From NCBI GenBank assembly GCA_947628555.1, contig CANRAI010000002.1:1-40727 (forward strand): a stretch of DNA of 40,727 bases. The letters run 5' to 3'. Origin of the DNA: an uncultured Clostridia bacterium. GTDB taxonomy: Bacteria; Bacillota; Clostridia; Christensenellales; Borkfalkiaceae. The position numbers were made by a program, and so were the translations under genes. This document shows positions 1 to 9,300 of the stretch, one piece after another. The notes under the pieces are model-generated. The model ran no database searches. It was not told where the DNA came from and was given only the letters and a program-made list of their open reading frames with translations. The stretch's first letter is position 1; every line of letters begins with the position of its first letter.

Positions 1-890
1 CGCTTGTAATGCTTGACGCGCACGCCGACGAAGTAGGTTTTATGGTGCAGGCAATCAAGCCGGACGGCACCCTCCGTTTTATCCCTTTGGGAAGCTGGAA
101 CGAAAAGGCGCTGCCTTCTTCCAAAGTTCAGCTATATAACGCGGACGGCGCTGCCGTTTCGGGCGTAATTGCGGCTATGTCCCCCCATATGATGACGGCG
201 GAACAGCGCAATGCGCCCGTAAGCTATGATAATCTTACTATCGATATCGGCGCGATGAGCGCGGAAGAGGCGGAAAAAATGGGCGCAAAAGTAGGTATGC
301 CCGTAGTTCCCTTTTCGCAGTTCGAATACTGTAACGGCATTATGTTCGGCAAGGCGTTTGACGACAGGTTAGGCGTGGCAATCGTTCTGGAATTGTTGAG
401 AAAACTGAAAAACGAGAAGTTGGACGTGGATATCGTCGGCGTTATTTCTTCGCAGGAAGAGGTCGGCGACAGGGGGATTGAGGCGGTAACGCACAACGTT
501 AAAGCGGACGCGGCTATCTGCTTCGAGGGCTGCCCCGCCGACGACGTATCCGCTCCCCCGTATATGATTCAGGATAAGTTGAAGGGCGGCGTAATGATAC
601 GCCATATGGATTCCAGCGTAATATGCACGCCCCGCTTTGTGGCGTTCTCCGAAAAGGTCGCGAACGAAAAGGGAATTAAGGTGCAATTTGCAGTAAGAAG
701 GGGCGGCGGAAATAACGGCGCGCATCTGGTGCTAGCAAACGGCGGCACGCCCGTGATAGTCGCGGGCGTGCCCGTAAGATATATCCACACGTTCCACAGC
801 GTTGCGGTTATGGAGGACGTAACCGCCAATATCGATTTGGGCGTTGCGCTCTGCAAGGGTCTGAACGAAAAGACAATAAAGGGCTTTTAA
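1..890 (+). CDS. M42 family zinc aminopeptidase (3' part, truncated by window edge)
   Basis: Metal-dependent cytoplasmic aminopeptidase of the M42 (FrvX/PepA/TET) family, which trims N-terminal residues from peptides. The reading frame is open from the first bases and continues upstream, so the true start is outside the window; about 295 residues are visible. Family landmarks in order are HADEVGF (first zinc His), KAFDDR (bridging Asp), SSQEEVGDRG (catalytic and zinc Glu), the EGCPADD segment at the usual Asp/Glu ligand position, and near the C-terminus PVRYIHTFHS with the final His ligand. The usual GGTDA-like stretch before it reads GGGNNGA, a small departure. The gene ends at TAA 888-890 and is followed by a strong hairpin terminator. 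The family call is secure; the exact substrate is not visible. Confidence 0.93.
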   Translation, partial: LVMLDAHADEVGFMVQAIKPDGTLRFIPLGSWNEKALPSSKVQLYNADGAAVSGVIAAMSPHMMTAEQRNAPVSYDNLTIDIGAMSAEEAEKMGAKVGMPVVPFSQFEYCNGIMFGKAFDDRLGVAIVLELLRKLKNEKLDVDIVGVISSQEEVGDRGIEAVTHNVKADAAICFEGCPADDVSAPPYMIQDKLKGGVMIRHMDSSVICTPRFVAFSEKVANEKGIKVQFAVRRGGGNNGAHLVLANGGTPVIVAGVPVRYIHTFHSVAVMEDVTANIDLGVALCKGLNEKTIKGF

Positions 891-916
891 ATAAATTTTA
901 CTTCAATGTGATAGGA

Positions 917-949
917 AAAGCGGCGCGCAAAGAACTTGCGCGCCGCTTT
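917..949. terminator. Bidirectional intrinsic terminator (M42 gene / mnmA)
   Basis: Perfect 14-bp inverted repeat (917-930 and 936-949) with a 5-base loop. The stem begins AAAG and ends CTTT, so a T-rich flank exists on both strands. It sits between the convergent M42 peptidase (+) and mnmA (-) and can terminate both. Confidence 0.85.
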
Positions 950-992
950 AAAAATAAATAAATACATATATTAAATTTTAAAATAGCGGGCG

Positions 993-1033
993 GGTGTGTT
1001 TTAATATATAACTTCCGTTATAACGCCGCCGCC
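993..1033. repeat. 41-bp direct repeat, outer copy (duplicate of the mnmA 3' end)
   Basis: These 41 bases are identical to 1158-1198, which contain the last ten sense codons and the TAA stop of mnmA on the minus strand. The outer copy lies beyond the gene and has no coding role. The two copies flank a 124-bp hairpin-forming segment, which looks like an insertion with target duplication or a local tandem duplication. Confidence 0.9.
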
Positions 1034-1157
1034 TCGTCGCCGCAAACTTTGGCTTTATGCCGTTTCTTCGCGTAAACGGCAAATTTGCCACGTTGCGGCT
1101 CCTCTTCCCAAAAATTTCGCTATGCTGCAATTTTCGGGAGCCCTATGCCTCGGCGGC
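1034..1157. repeat. Two-hairpin palindromic element between the 41-bp repeats
   Basis: About 124 bases with two compound hairpins. The first pairs 1040-1045 with 1093-1098, 1050-1053 with 1087-1090 and 1059-1065 with 1074-1080. The second pairs 1097-1102 with 1137-1142 and 1110-1115 with 1129-1134. There is no credible gene in it. The architecture resembles REP/MITE-like intergenic repeats. That it is a dispersed repeat is an inference, since no second copy lies in this window. Confidence 0.5.
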
Positions 1158-1198
1158 GGTGTGTTTTAATATATAACTTCCGTTATAACGCCGCCGCC
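1158..1198. repeat. 41-bp direct repeat, inner copy (within the mnmA 3' end)
   Basis: Identical to 993-1033. It spans the mnmA stop codon (1166-1168 on the minus strand) and the last codons. An 11-bp inverted repeat (1147-1157 and 1193-1203) also surrounds this copy, so the mnmA mRNA end can fold into a stem across its own stop codon. Confidence 0.9.
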
Positions 1199-2242
1199 GA
1201 GGCAGGCGGTTTCGTCGTAAAAAACCGCATATTGCCCCTCGGTTACGGCGCGCTGTTTTTCTTCAAACTCCACAAGCGCCCCGTCGCCTTCAAGCGTAAC
1301 CGTTACTTCTTGTTCGGGCTGGCGGTAGCGGAATTTAGCGTTCACAAACTGCGTACGTATGGGGGTATAGCCTATCCAGTTCAGATTTTTTACTCTGCAC
1401 GCGCGCGAAAAAAGCGGAGTTTCGTCTCCGTGCGAAACATAAAGTACGTTATTAGTCAAATCCTTTTTCACCACGAACCAGCGCCCGTCCTCGCCGCGCC
1501 TGCCGCCCAAATCCAGCCCCTTGCGCTGCCCGAGGGTGTAGTACATCAGCCCGATATGCTCGCCCACGTTTTCGCCGTCCAAAGTCATAATCTTCCCAGG
1601 CTGCGCGGGCAGATAGTTTTGCAAAAATTTGCGGAAGTTCCGCTCCCCGATGAAGCAAATCCCCGTTGAATCCTTTTTCTGCGCGGTGGAAAGATTGAGG
1701 ACGTCCGCAATTTTCCGCACTTCGGACTTGTCAATGTCGGCAAGCGGAAACAATACGTTTTCAAGCTGTTCCTCGCGCACCTGGTTCAAAAAATATGTTT
1801 GGTCTTTCGCCGCGTCCTTAGCTTTTAAAAGCCGCGTTTTGTCGGGTAAGTGTTCGATTTTACAGTAATGCCCCGTAGCAACGAAATCCGCGCCCATATT
1901 CTTCGCGTATTCGCGGAAGGGCCCAAATTTTATCTCACGGTTGCACAAAACGTCGGGATTCGGAGTGCGCCCCGCCGCATATTCGTCGAGAAAATATTTA
2001 AATACTCTTTCTCGGTATTCCCCGGCGAAATTCACGCTATAATAGGGGATATTAAGGGCGGAGCAAACCCGCGCGACGTCTAAAAAATCTTTGTCGGAAT
2101 TGCATGCGCCAGAGGGGTCGGATTCCTCCCAGTTCATCATAAAAAGACCTATTACGTTGTAGCCCTGTTTCTTTAAAAGATATGCGGCGACGGAAGAGTC
2201 CACACCGCCGCTCATACCCATAACCACGGTTTTCGGCGACAT
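1166..2242 (-). CDS. mnmA: tRNA-specific 2-thiouridylase MnmA
   Basis: Cytoplasmic enzyme that thiolates U34 of Lys, Glu and Gln tRNAs using ATP and a persulfide sulfur. The 358-residue protein is of normal family length. An N-terminal PP-loop ATP-pyrophosphatase motif SGGVDSS lies at about residues 11-17, the catalytic Cys100 in NPDVLCNREIKF and the second catalytic Cys196 in DSTGICFIGER. The C-terminal region is the usual beta-barrel, ending GGGVITEVIY. ATG at 2242 is chosen because GGAGAA lies just upstream on the minus strand and homology begins there; an upstream in-frame ATG at 2350 would run through the promoter and into the tRNA gene. It is divergent from tRNA-Arg, sharing one -35 hexamer. 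Its 3' end is duplicated downstream (993-1033). Confidence 0.96.
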   Translation of the reverse strand: MSPKTVVMGMSGGVDSSVAAYLLKKQGYNVIGLFMMNWEESDPSGACNSDKDFLDVARVCSALNIPYYSVNFAGEYRERVFKYFLDEYAAGRTPNPDVLCNREIKFGPFREYAKNMGADFVATGHYCKIEHLPDKTRLLKAKDAAKDQTYFLNQVREEQLENVLFPLADIDKSEVRKIADVLNLSTAQKKDSTGICFIGERNFRKFLQNYLPAQPGKIMTLDGENVGEHIGLMYYTLGQRKGLDLGGRRGEDGRWFVVKKDLTNNVLYVSHGDETPLFSRACRVKNLNWIGYTPIRTQFVNAKFRYRQPEQEVTVTLEGDGALVEFEEKQRAVTEGQYAVFYDETACLGGGVITEVIY

Positions 2243-2269
2243 ATTTATTGCTAATTCTCCTTCAAAACG

Positions 2270-2298
2270 ATTATAACATATTGAAATTAGGTTTGCAA
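2270..2298 (-). promoter_or_regulatory. mnmA promoter (shares -35 with the tRNA promoter)
   Basis: Read on the minus strand: TTGCAA (2293-2298), a 17-base spacer, then TATAAT (2270-2275), about 28 bases before the mnmA ATG. TTGCAA is its own reverse complement, so the same six base pairs also serve the divergent tRNA promoter. Confidence 0.75.
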
Positions 2299-2320
2299 TT
2301 ATTTTGTTTTGTGTTATAAT
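2293..2320 (+). promoter_or_regulatory. tRNA-Arg promoter
   Basis: TTGCAA (2293-2298), 16-base spacer, TATAAT (2315-2320), ending 27 bases before the tRNA 5' end. The -35 hexamer is shared with the divergent mnmA promoter. Confidence 0.75.
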
Positions 2321-2346
2321 GGATTTGGAATTTGATAGCTTTTTTC

Positions 2347-2422
2347 GCACTCGTAGTCTAATTGGATAAAACAGTGGCCTCCGACGCCGCCATTGTGGGT
2401 TCGAGCCCCGCCGGGTGCACCA
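2347..2422 (+). tRNA. tRNA-Arg (anticodon CCG)
   Basis: A 76-base cloverleaf. The acceptor stem GCACTCG pairs with CGGGTGC (one T-G wobble), the anticodon stem GTGGC/GCCGC closes the loop CTCCGAC with anticodon CCG, and the T arm carries GTTCGAGC. CCA is encoded at 2420-2422. It reads Arg CGG codons. The D stem has one weak pair. A terminator hairpin begins at the very next base after CCA. Confidence 0.95.
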
Positions 2423-2463
2423 GCCCCGCCTCGCCCTTACAAAAGGGCGAGGCGGGGCTGTTA
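2423..2463 (+). terminator. tRNA-Arg terminator
   Basis: Perfect 16-bp stem (2423-2438 and 2443-2458) with loop ACAA, followed by TGTTATT. It starts directly after the encoded CCA, leaving no trailer between the mature 3' end and the hairpin. Confidence 0.85.
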
Positions 2464-2556
2464 TTAGGGAATCGGGGCGGGCGAGAGGGTGGAAACGCGA
2501 GCGGGAGCGAGCGGTTTGCGCTGATTAGCTCGTAATAGTATTGTCTGATATGCAAA

Positions 2557-2660
2557 CTGAACAGCGCTGTGTGCTGTTCAGTGGGGCGCGCCTTAGGCGG
2601 CGCGCCCCGCCGGGTGTGCCAGCGACAGCAAAACAGCCTTCGTAAGACGGGGGCTGTTTT
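2557..2660. repeat. Cluster of three hairpins downstream of tRNA-Arg
   Basis: Three successive perfect inverted repeats: 2557-2565 with 2573-2581 (9 bp), 2583-2592 with 2599-2608 (10 bp, loop TTAGGC), and 2630-2638 with 2652-2660 (9 bp, ending TTTT). No gene is supported here. The third could terminate transcription. Between the second and third lies a fragment (2604-2623) resembling the tRNA-Arg 3' end. Confidence 0.6.
2604..2623 (+). repeat. Partial copy of the tRNA-Arg 3' end (possible attachment-site scar)
   Basis: This 20-base stretch matches 2405-2424 of the tRNA-Arg gene (T-arm 3' side, acceptor 3' strand, CCA and following GC) at 18 of 20 positions, differing only by TG for CA. A displaced tRNA 3' end is what an integrase-type attachment site leaves. 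No integrase is visible, so this is tentative. Confidence 0.35.
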
Positions 2661-2863
2661 GCGTCTATTATGCGCATTTTGGTATAGAGGGGTGGTAAAA
2701 ATCATAAGCGTTGGTTACGGTCGGCATAAAATAATATATAAATGCACATATATAAAGCATTTTGAAATAGGGGAAGTTAAAAAAAAGATAAAACGGAAGG
2801 CTTAAATTTTTTACCGGTAAAATATGAGTAAAATTTAACCAAAATATTTATAGCTTTCAATAG

Positions 2864-2892
2864 TTGACACGGCGTTATAAAAGTGATAGAAT
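2864..2892 (+). promoter_or_regulatory. Tandem promoter P1
   Basis: TTGACA (2864-2869), exactly 17 bases, TAGAAT (2887-2892). The spacer is nearly the same as in P2 and both end in AGTGA before the -10, so promoter and leader were duplicated as a unit. Confidence 0.8.
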
Positions 2893-2904
2893 ATACATAG
2901 CTAT

Positions 2905-3006
2905 CAGTGTCGGGTTGCGCCGAAAGGCTGTATTTTACGACAAAGTTTGCGGGGAAACGCCCCCAAAAACCAAAAAAATTCAGCCGCGGCGGCTATTTGT
3001 GCATAC
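2905..3006 (+). ncRNA. Structured leader RNA motif, copy 1
   Basis: Predicted pairings: 2908-2912 with 2938-2942 (5 bp) enclosing GCC-GAAA-GGC (2919-2928), then GGGG-AAACG-CCCC at 2951-2963, an A-rich linker, and AGCCG-CGG-CGGCT at 2982-2994. GGCTG (2926-2930) can alternatively pair with CAGCC (2981-2985), which would open the GAAA hairpin and suggests a two-state switch. The sequence is nearly repeated at 3116-3205. I do not recognise it as a known riboswitch class. Riboswitch or regulatory RNA is an inference from structure, duplication and position. Confidence 0.5.
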
Positions 3007-3065
3007 ACTATAAAAGAACGTTTACATTGATTTATAAAATTTTGAAATATTGTTCGTTCAAATGG

Positions 3066-3094
3066 TTGACAGGGCATTATAATAGTGATAGAAT
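3066..3094 (+). promoter_or_regulatory. Tandem promoter P2
   Basis: TTGACA (3066-3071), 17-base spacer, TAGAAT (3089-3094), 202 bases downstream of the equivalent P1 element. It would give a shorter transcript with only the second leader copy. Confidence 0.8.
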
Positions 3095-3115
3095 ATATAC
3101 AATTATCCGTATATA

Positions 3116-3207
3116 GTCACGCCGAAGGGCTGTATTTTTTGACAAGGTTTGCGGGGAAACGCCCCAAAAACCAAAAAAAATTCAGCCGCGGCGGCTATTT
3201 GTTGCAT
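3116..3207 (+). ncRNA. Structured leader RNA motif, copy 2
   Basis: Near-identical to copy 1 over about 85 bases. The closing stem is GTCA/TGAC (3116-3119 with 3140-3143), where copy 1 has GTCG/CGAC. The innermost pair changes from G-C to A-T, a compensatory substitution supporting a real RNA stem. The apical hairpin is GCC-GAAG-GGC, and the GGGG/CCCC and AGCCG/CGGCT hairpins are unchanged. It lies about 105 bases before the start codon of the giant lipoprotein. Confidence 0.5.
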
Positions 3208-3309
3208 ATTACAATATATTAAAACGTTTATTTGATTTTATATAATTTTTTTTATCCAAAAAATGTATAAAAGAATAAAATCAAAAAAAATTCATTGATG
3301 AGGTGAAGT

Positions 3310-6300
3310 ATGAAGATTTGTAGGAAGCTGCTCATTGCATTGCTTTCAACGCTTTGTATAAGCGTTGGAATAGCAGGCATTGCCGCGTGCCACCCTGGCG
3401 ACGACGGCGAGCACACAGACCCGATCGGCGACGAGTATAAAGCCGTCTACAACGTCTATAAAGAGGCGGCTGGCGAAGAAGCCAAGTCCCTCGAAGACTG
3501 GTATGCCGATATCTCCGCGGATATCCAGGCAGTAGGCGAAACCGTAAGCTCGATCGACACGTTGGAATACGACAGCAAGCAATACATAAAAGTAACTTTC
3601 GAAAACGAAAAGTTATATCTCGAACCCCTTGTCGAGGGGGGCGAGCTTGTCGAGTACTCCAATTTTACGCTTAACGTAAAGGACGAGGAGGGCACACAGC
3701 TTACGACTGCCACGCGCGCATACTTAGATATATTCAGCGTCGCGGACGGTCAAAATACAACGCTTTCCACCCTTGCAACCAACGCGTATGGCAGGGTGGA
3801 GTTGTATATACCCGTGCAGACCCCGGCCGTAACCTATTACGTTCAGGTCGATGAACAATCTGCCGAAACGTACGGCATACCTTTGGGTTACGAGCCTGAG
3901 CTTGTCTCCAACGGCGGTTCTCACACCGTAGATGTAACTCTGTACACCCCGGTAACGTACACGATTTCCATTAACGACCACGCGGCAGTAGAGCGCGAGT
4001 ACACAGGCATAAAAGTAAGTCTGCGCTATACTGACGCGGGCAAGGAAGATATAACGGTAGCTTCGGGCGAGTTCGGCGCTGAGGGCGAGGATTTATCGCT
4101 CACGCTTACCCTTCATTCTGGAAGCGGCTACAAAGTTTATGTTGACAACGAAAATCTTCCCGAAAGCTTTGCGCCCGTGGACCCCGTTGAGGCCGACCTT
4201 GAAAAGATGTCCACCACTCTCGAGCTGTATGTCACTAAAAACTACGCCGAGGACGTAATGGAGACCTATTCCGATCCCGTTGAGCAGGAGACACCTTTCG
4301 TCAACGATGTTGAGCTTATAACCTTGCCGGACGCTGCGGCTGAGGTAGAGCTTAAACACGTCGAAGAGGGCGACACCTATACTTATAACAACAAACAGGT
4401 ATTCGTTGCACTCAAATACGTAAGCGCGCTCATAGGCGAAAAGTCCATTTCCCAACTCAACGAAGAGCAGGATGAAAACGACGTATATAAATTTACTTAT
4501 GAAGTGCGCACTAACGATGAGTTAAACCAGTGGACGAGGCACGTTTTTCACGACATGATTGTCGCGTACGCAGAAAAAGCAGACGAAAACGGCTTGTACC
4601 CCCTCAACACCGACTTGTATAAGTTTATTGAGGCTGCGGCAGAATACGAATGGTTTGACCTCGGCGAAAATAACGACAACGCAAGGATTCTTCTTCCCCT
4701 TGTAGTATATAGCGACGACAGGCTTGTACTCGGCTACGAAACGGGCATAAAGACGACAAAACCGGGCAACGTTTACTTTAAGCAGGGCGACCTCGGCGAG
4801 TACGAGAAAATAACCACCGGCTATTACAGGCTCGAAGTAGAGGGAGCAAAGGCGCCCAATTCATATTATTTTACGGGCTCTAGTACAACTGTCGCCTACG
4901 GTTATGTAGAAGACCTTTCGTGCAAATATAAAGGGGTTAACACCTTACGTCGCTATTTCAGATTCTATGAAGAATCAACCGACCCCGATCAGACCCCCAA
5001 AAAGTACGTTACATATATTCAGCTGTTCGAGGGTCAGGAATATATCTATCTGACCACGGGATATACCAGCACGGGATTTACCAACATAAAGCTTACCAAG
5101 CTCGACGTTAAAAACGATAACGACAAGCTGTTGTGGTATACAAATAATAGTAGTGACTCGTTCTATTCAGAGACAAATTTGTGGTCGGACGATATCAGTG
5201 CGGAAACCCTTACGCAATCGCAGCTTCTTTCCACGCCCAATAAAGCGCCCTATGAGAAGGAATATAAAGTTCTCGTATATCCCTATCAATATGTGTCACT
5301 GTCATGGAATGTCGGAGCGGGAACGTCCGCCCAAAGGGCCAATAACTTCTTACAGGCGGCATATCTGTTGGATTTTTCCAACCCGAACTTGACATATACT
5401 ATATCGGTTGAAAATAGTAAAGATGCAAGTGGTGAAGAAAAGTTAGGCAAAGTAACCCGTTGGGCTCCGACACAATATCCTACTAATGAAAACCCGTCCA
5501 GTCCTTGGGGCTATTGGAAATTCGACGCGTATTTAAGCGGCACCGTCGCAGACGGCGTATCAGGCACCAGTACTTTTAAGACTGACTATGTGGCTGTACC
5601 GCTCAGCACCGGCGCAACCAGCAGCTTGAATTCTAAGTTGCCTTTCATCGCGTTCTACCACGGCGGCACCCAAATCGAAGAAGTAACCATAAAGATTAAG
5701 GCGACACCTACAACGACCACCCTATTCTACGACCCGGGCGAGGGCGAAGGCAAGGAGTATTCTGATACGCCTAACACAGCGGCACATACCGTGCTCGACT
5801 TCGACGTACCCGAGCTTAGATATTATTACAAAGGCCATGTCTTTGCGGAATGGAAATATATCGACCCCAAAACAAGTGAGGAAAAAACCATTAAACCCGG
5901 CGAGCAGATAAAGGATACTGGCGGGTATAATAACTACTTCCTTGTAGCGCAATGGGAGGAAGAACGTGCTAATGAAATAGCGGGCAAGCTCGGCATAGGA
6001 GAAGACGGTAAGATTACAAACTTCGTCTTAGACGGCAACGCATATTCAAGTACGGCAATTGGGTTTGCCGAAGGCGTTACCGTGGGCGCATACAAACTTA
6101 CGGCAGAACTCAAAGCCCCGTTTGACGACCTGTACGCCGATTTCCTCGGAGTAGATACTCTGTTCATAAAGGATAAGTCCGTTACGGATAAAAACGTATA
6201 TGTGGCATATCTCAATATTACCGACGTTTCCGAAAAACTTGCATTCCCCACGTACGGTGCGGTGTATAAGGAGCAGAAGGTTGAAATAACTTCGCTCATC

Positions 6301-9300
6301 ATGGAAAAGTTCGATGTTACCCTTGCCGTAGATACGGCTGCGTTCGTACCCGTAAACGCCTATACGACAAAAGAAGGGGCAACGCTTTACAAGGTAAGCC
6401 TCGGCACAATCCCCCAGACCGAAGGCAGTTACAAAATAACTCTCGACTTCGGCACAGAGGGCTTCGATTACCAAGTTAAGGTATTCACCGAAAGCGTCGA
6501 AAAGGATTTCGGCAAAAACCTTACGGGCAATATCGAAATCAATTCTACCGATAAAAACCTTTGGATAATGGGCAACGCCCCGCTATATTTCTCTGACGCT
6601 ATCGTCTCGATTAAGTTGGAGCGCGGCTACCGCATACACTTTGACCTCGACCTTAAAAATAACCCCGACGTCGAGCAAGCGGGCGGAGCAAGCTTAAAAG
6701 CTCCCGCTCCCTACATCGATAAAGTTCCGGGCACGCCGTTCTCCTTCTATGCGAACGCTTCCGCAACCGGCTACACGCTGTGGCGCTGGGAATACAAGAT
6801 AAAGGGCGAAACAAAGAAAGTCTTTTACGGCGAACAGTTCGACATCCCCGCAGGCGAATACGACATTTTGATGACTGCGGTATGGAAAAAGTCCAATGAT
6901 GTAATTTATACACCTGGGACCGGCGCTTGTGTCACCTCGGACCAAGAACTTAACGAAACTAACGGAGCTAAGTTCAGAATAGATACCAAGGGCAGCGATA
7001 CAGAAGATGCCATAACGAGTATAAAATTCACGGTGGCTAATTTCATCGCTACAACAAACTATACGTTATACATGGATTTAGGCACGTCGAAATATAATGG
7101 CATATTCGAATTCACCGGCAGCCCGAGTGTTGGAAATGCTATCTATCAATTTGCGGCTATGCACAGCGATACATTGAGTACGGACGGCCATAATATATTC
7201 GTAGGTTTCTTCTTTGCGGCAGGTAATTTAACGCATACTAAGGGACTCACTATTAATTTTACGCTTGAAAACTACAATAAGGCGAGAGCGTTCGACGACG
7301 TTGAAAAGATAGAAGGCACTGCGTGGTTTGTGCAGAAAGGCAATTCCGCAATAACCCTTAAAGAGGGCGAAAAGAACGGATCCGCAGTTGCGTTAACCGT
7401 ATCCAGCTCTGCTAATAACGCTTACCTGCTCAACTTCGACAGTAAGCTTCTGAGTGGAGCGAAGTTCACTCTCCATGCAAAGTACAATGGCTCGGCTTAC
7501 TATACCATAACAACGCCTCAGCTTTCTGTATATACGTCCGCAACCAGTCATACAGAGACAGAAATGACGGCGGTTGACGGCAAGACAAACGAGTGGACTG
7601 TTGAAATCACCGTCAACGCAATGTCAACTACTTCTTTCAGTCTGTTAAGGACGTCGCTTACAAAGGCGGAGGACGCAGCAGTCACAGGCAAAGCGCAAGT
7701 AGCCGCGATAGACGTATGGCTTGAAAATAAAACGACCCCCGAAGAGGCGGCTAAACAGCTTTCGCCTGACGCGCCTCTACAGGTTGAAGTAAGCAAAACG
7801 CAGCCGGCTACGGTAACGCTTTCCAATAAGGTAGAGAAGAACACATATTACTATGTATGGGCCACATTCGAAGGCGCTGCTCCCGAGGCGGCAATAACGG
7901 TTAAAACCAGCTCCGGCAAAACCCTCGACAAAACCAATAATTTTAAGTTAAGGTATATTTCATTTACCACCAACACAATAACGGTAAGCACTGAATCCGA
8001 ACAGTCTATAAAGCTTACTCTGCATATAGCCGAGTTCAAAGACGAATATTTATGCTATGACAATCAGACAGACGATGGTAGAAACGACTTCACCTTGCCC
8101 GCGAACAAGGGCGAAGTTGACATATACCCGATGTCCGACTTCGGTACAAGTACAACTGCAGCAAAGCGCTACACAATGACGTTTACGTTCCCCGATGGTA
8201 AGGCGCACGATAGCACCGTTATTAAATTCGTTGACCGCAACGGCGTAACCTACACGTTCGATAAGAGTAACAACTGGACAGCCGGCAACATTCATGTAAT
8301 AAACACCAGTCACGGCAAATATTATATGTGGTGCGAGTCGGGCGAAGAGGTAAAAGTTCACGCAACCCTAACGTTAAGTACATCGGTATTTGTAGGCAGC
8401 ACAAGCAGCAACAGCCCCACAATAGAGCTTTCGTCGTCGGTTAAAGAGGTAAAGGGCTACTTTGCGGTAACTAGCGGCGCGCTCGTGCTTGATGGTTCGC
8501 GTGCGTTTAAATTTACGCTTACCCCCACGCAAAGCGATACCACGTCGGCCAACCTGCTGACCATAACCTATAACGGCGACAAGGTGGCTAACTTCGCTCT
8601 TTCGGCTGATCAAAAGTGCTACGAAGCCCTACTGCTTGGCGTAACAAGCGACGCATTTGTAATCAAATACACGGGCAGCAGCGAATTCAGTGCAAAAGCG
8701 AGCGCGGAATATTCGCAGGAAATCTATATTGCCAATAAAACCCCGTCGATATTAGAGAATGAGGCGACAAAGACCGAATTCTTTGCGGCAAACGCAACCA
8801 GCGGAAAGCGCTATATTAAAGTCACGCTGCACGGCGGCACCAAAGATGCGCCTACCTCATTCGATTTCTCGAAGGCTACCGTAACTTTCACGGCATGCGG
8901 CGGCGCATCTGGTAATGAGTCGTTGACTATAACAGGCTTTACAAAGCAGGGCGATAGCAATAATTACGTTGCTTACGCGCTTGCCTTCTGCGGCACCAGC
9001 GACACGAACAAATACTTCAAGATTGCGCTAGGCGGAGTTACGTTAAACACCAAGTATGTTGCGCAGTTTGATAGCTACTATTATGCTGAGATAGGGTCTT
9101 CAATTTGGGGCAGATTCCAATATTTGGGCCAGGGCGAAGACAATGATGAAGTATATTTGAAGCCCGACGGAGAGATTTTAAAGACGGGTAGCAAGTATAT
9201 GCTTATGGTGCCCGAACGCGCAGCCAATTCTTCAATTTCCGTAAAAGACACCTTTACATACACGATAACCTCGGGCGTAAAGGAAACCTCGGTTGTCTTA

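Larger units (their letters stand above)
2661..3309 (+). other. Non-coding leader region of the giant lipoprotein operon
   Basis: No credible gene lies here. The region contains a palindrome at 2809-2822, two tandem promoter plus structured-RNA units (2864-3000 and 3066-3205), and a 10-bp AT stem (3231-3240 with 3276-3285) just before the ribosome site GAGGTGA (3300-3306). The transcript from the first promoter would carry about 410 untranslated bases before the start codon at 3310. Confidence 0.7.

Noticed and set aside
661..735. M42 peptidase inactivated by GGGNNGA in place of the GGTDA-like motif
   Set aside because: All zinc and catalytic residues (His, Asp, two Glu, final His) are present, so loss of activity is not supported.
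1085..1669. 194-codon plus-strand frame opposite mnmA
   Set aside because: Begins inside the hairpin element and runs antisense to a secure mnmA gene.
2907..3116. 69-codon frame across the first leader copy
   Set aside because: No ribosome site, and the region is conserved as RNA structure, not protein, between the two leader copies.
2905..3207. Known c-di-GMP (GEMM), ZTP or twister motifs in the tandem leaders
   Set aside because: Conserved cores of these classes could not be matched by eye; only generic GNRA and GC hairpins are shared.
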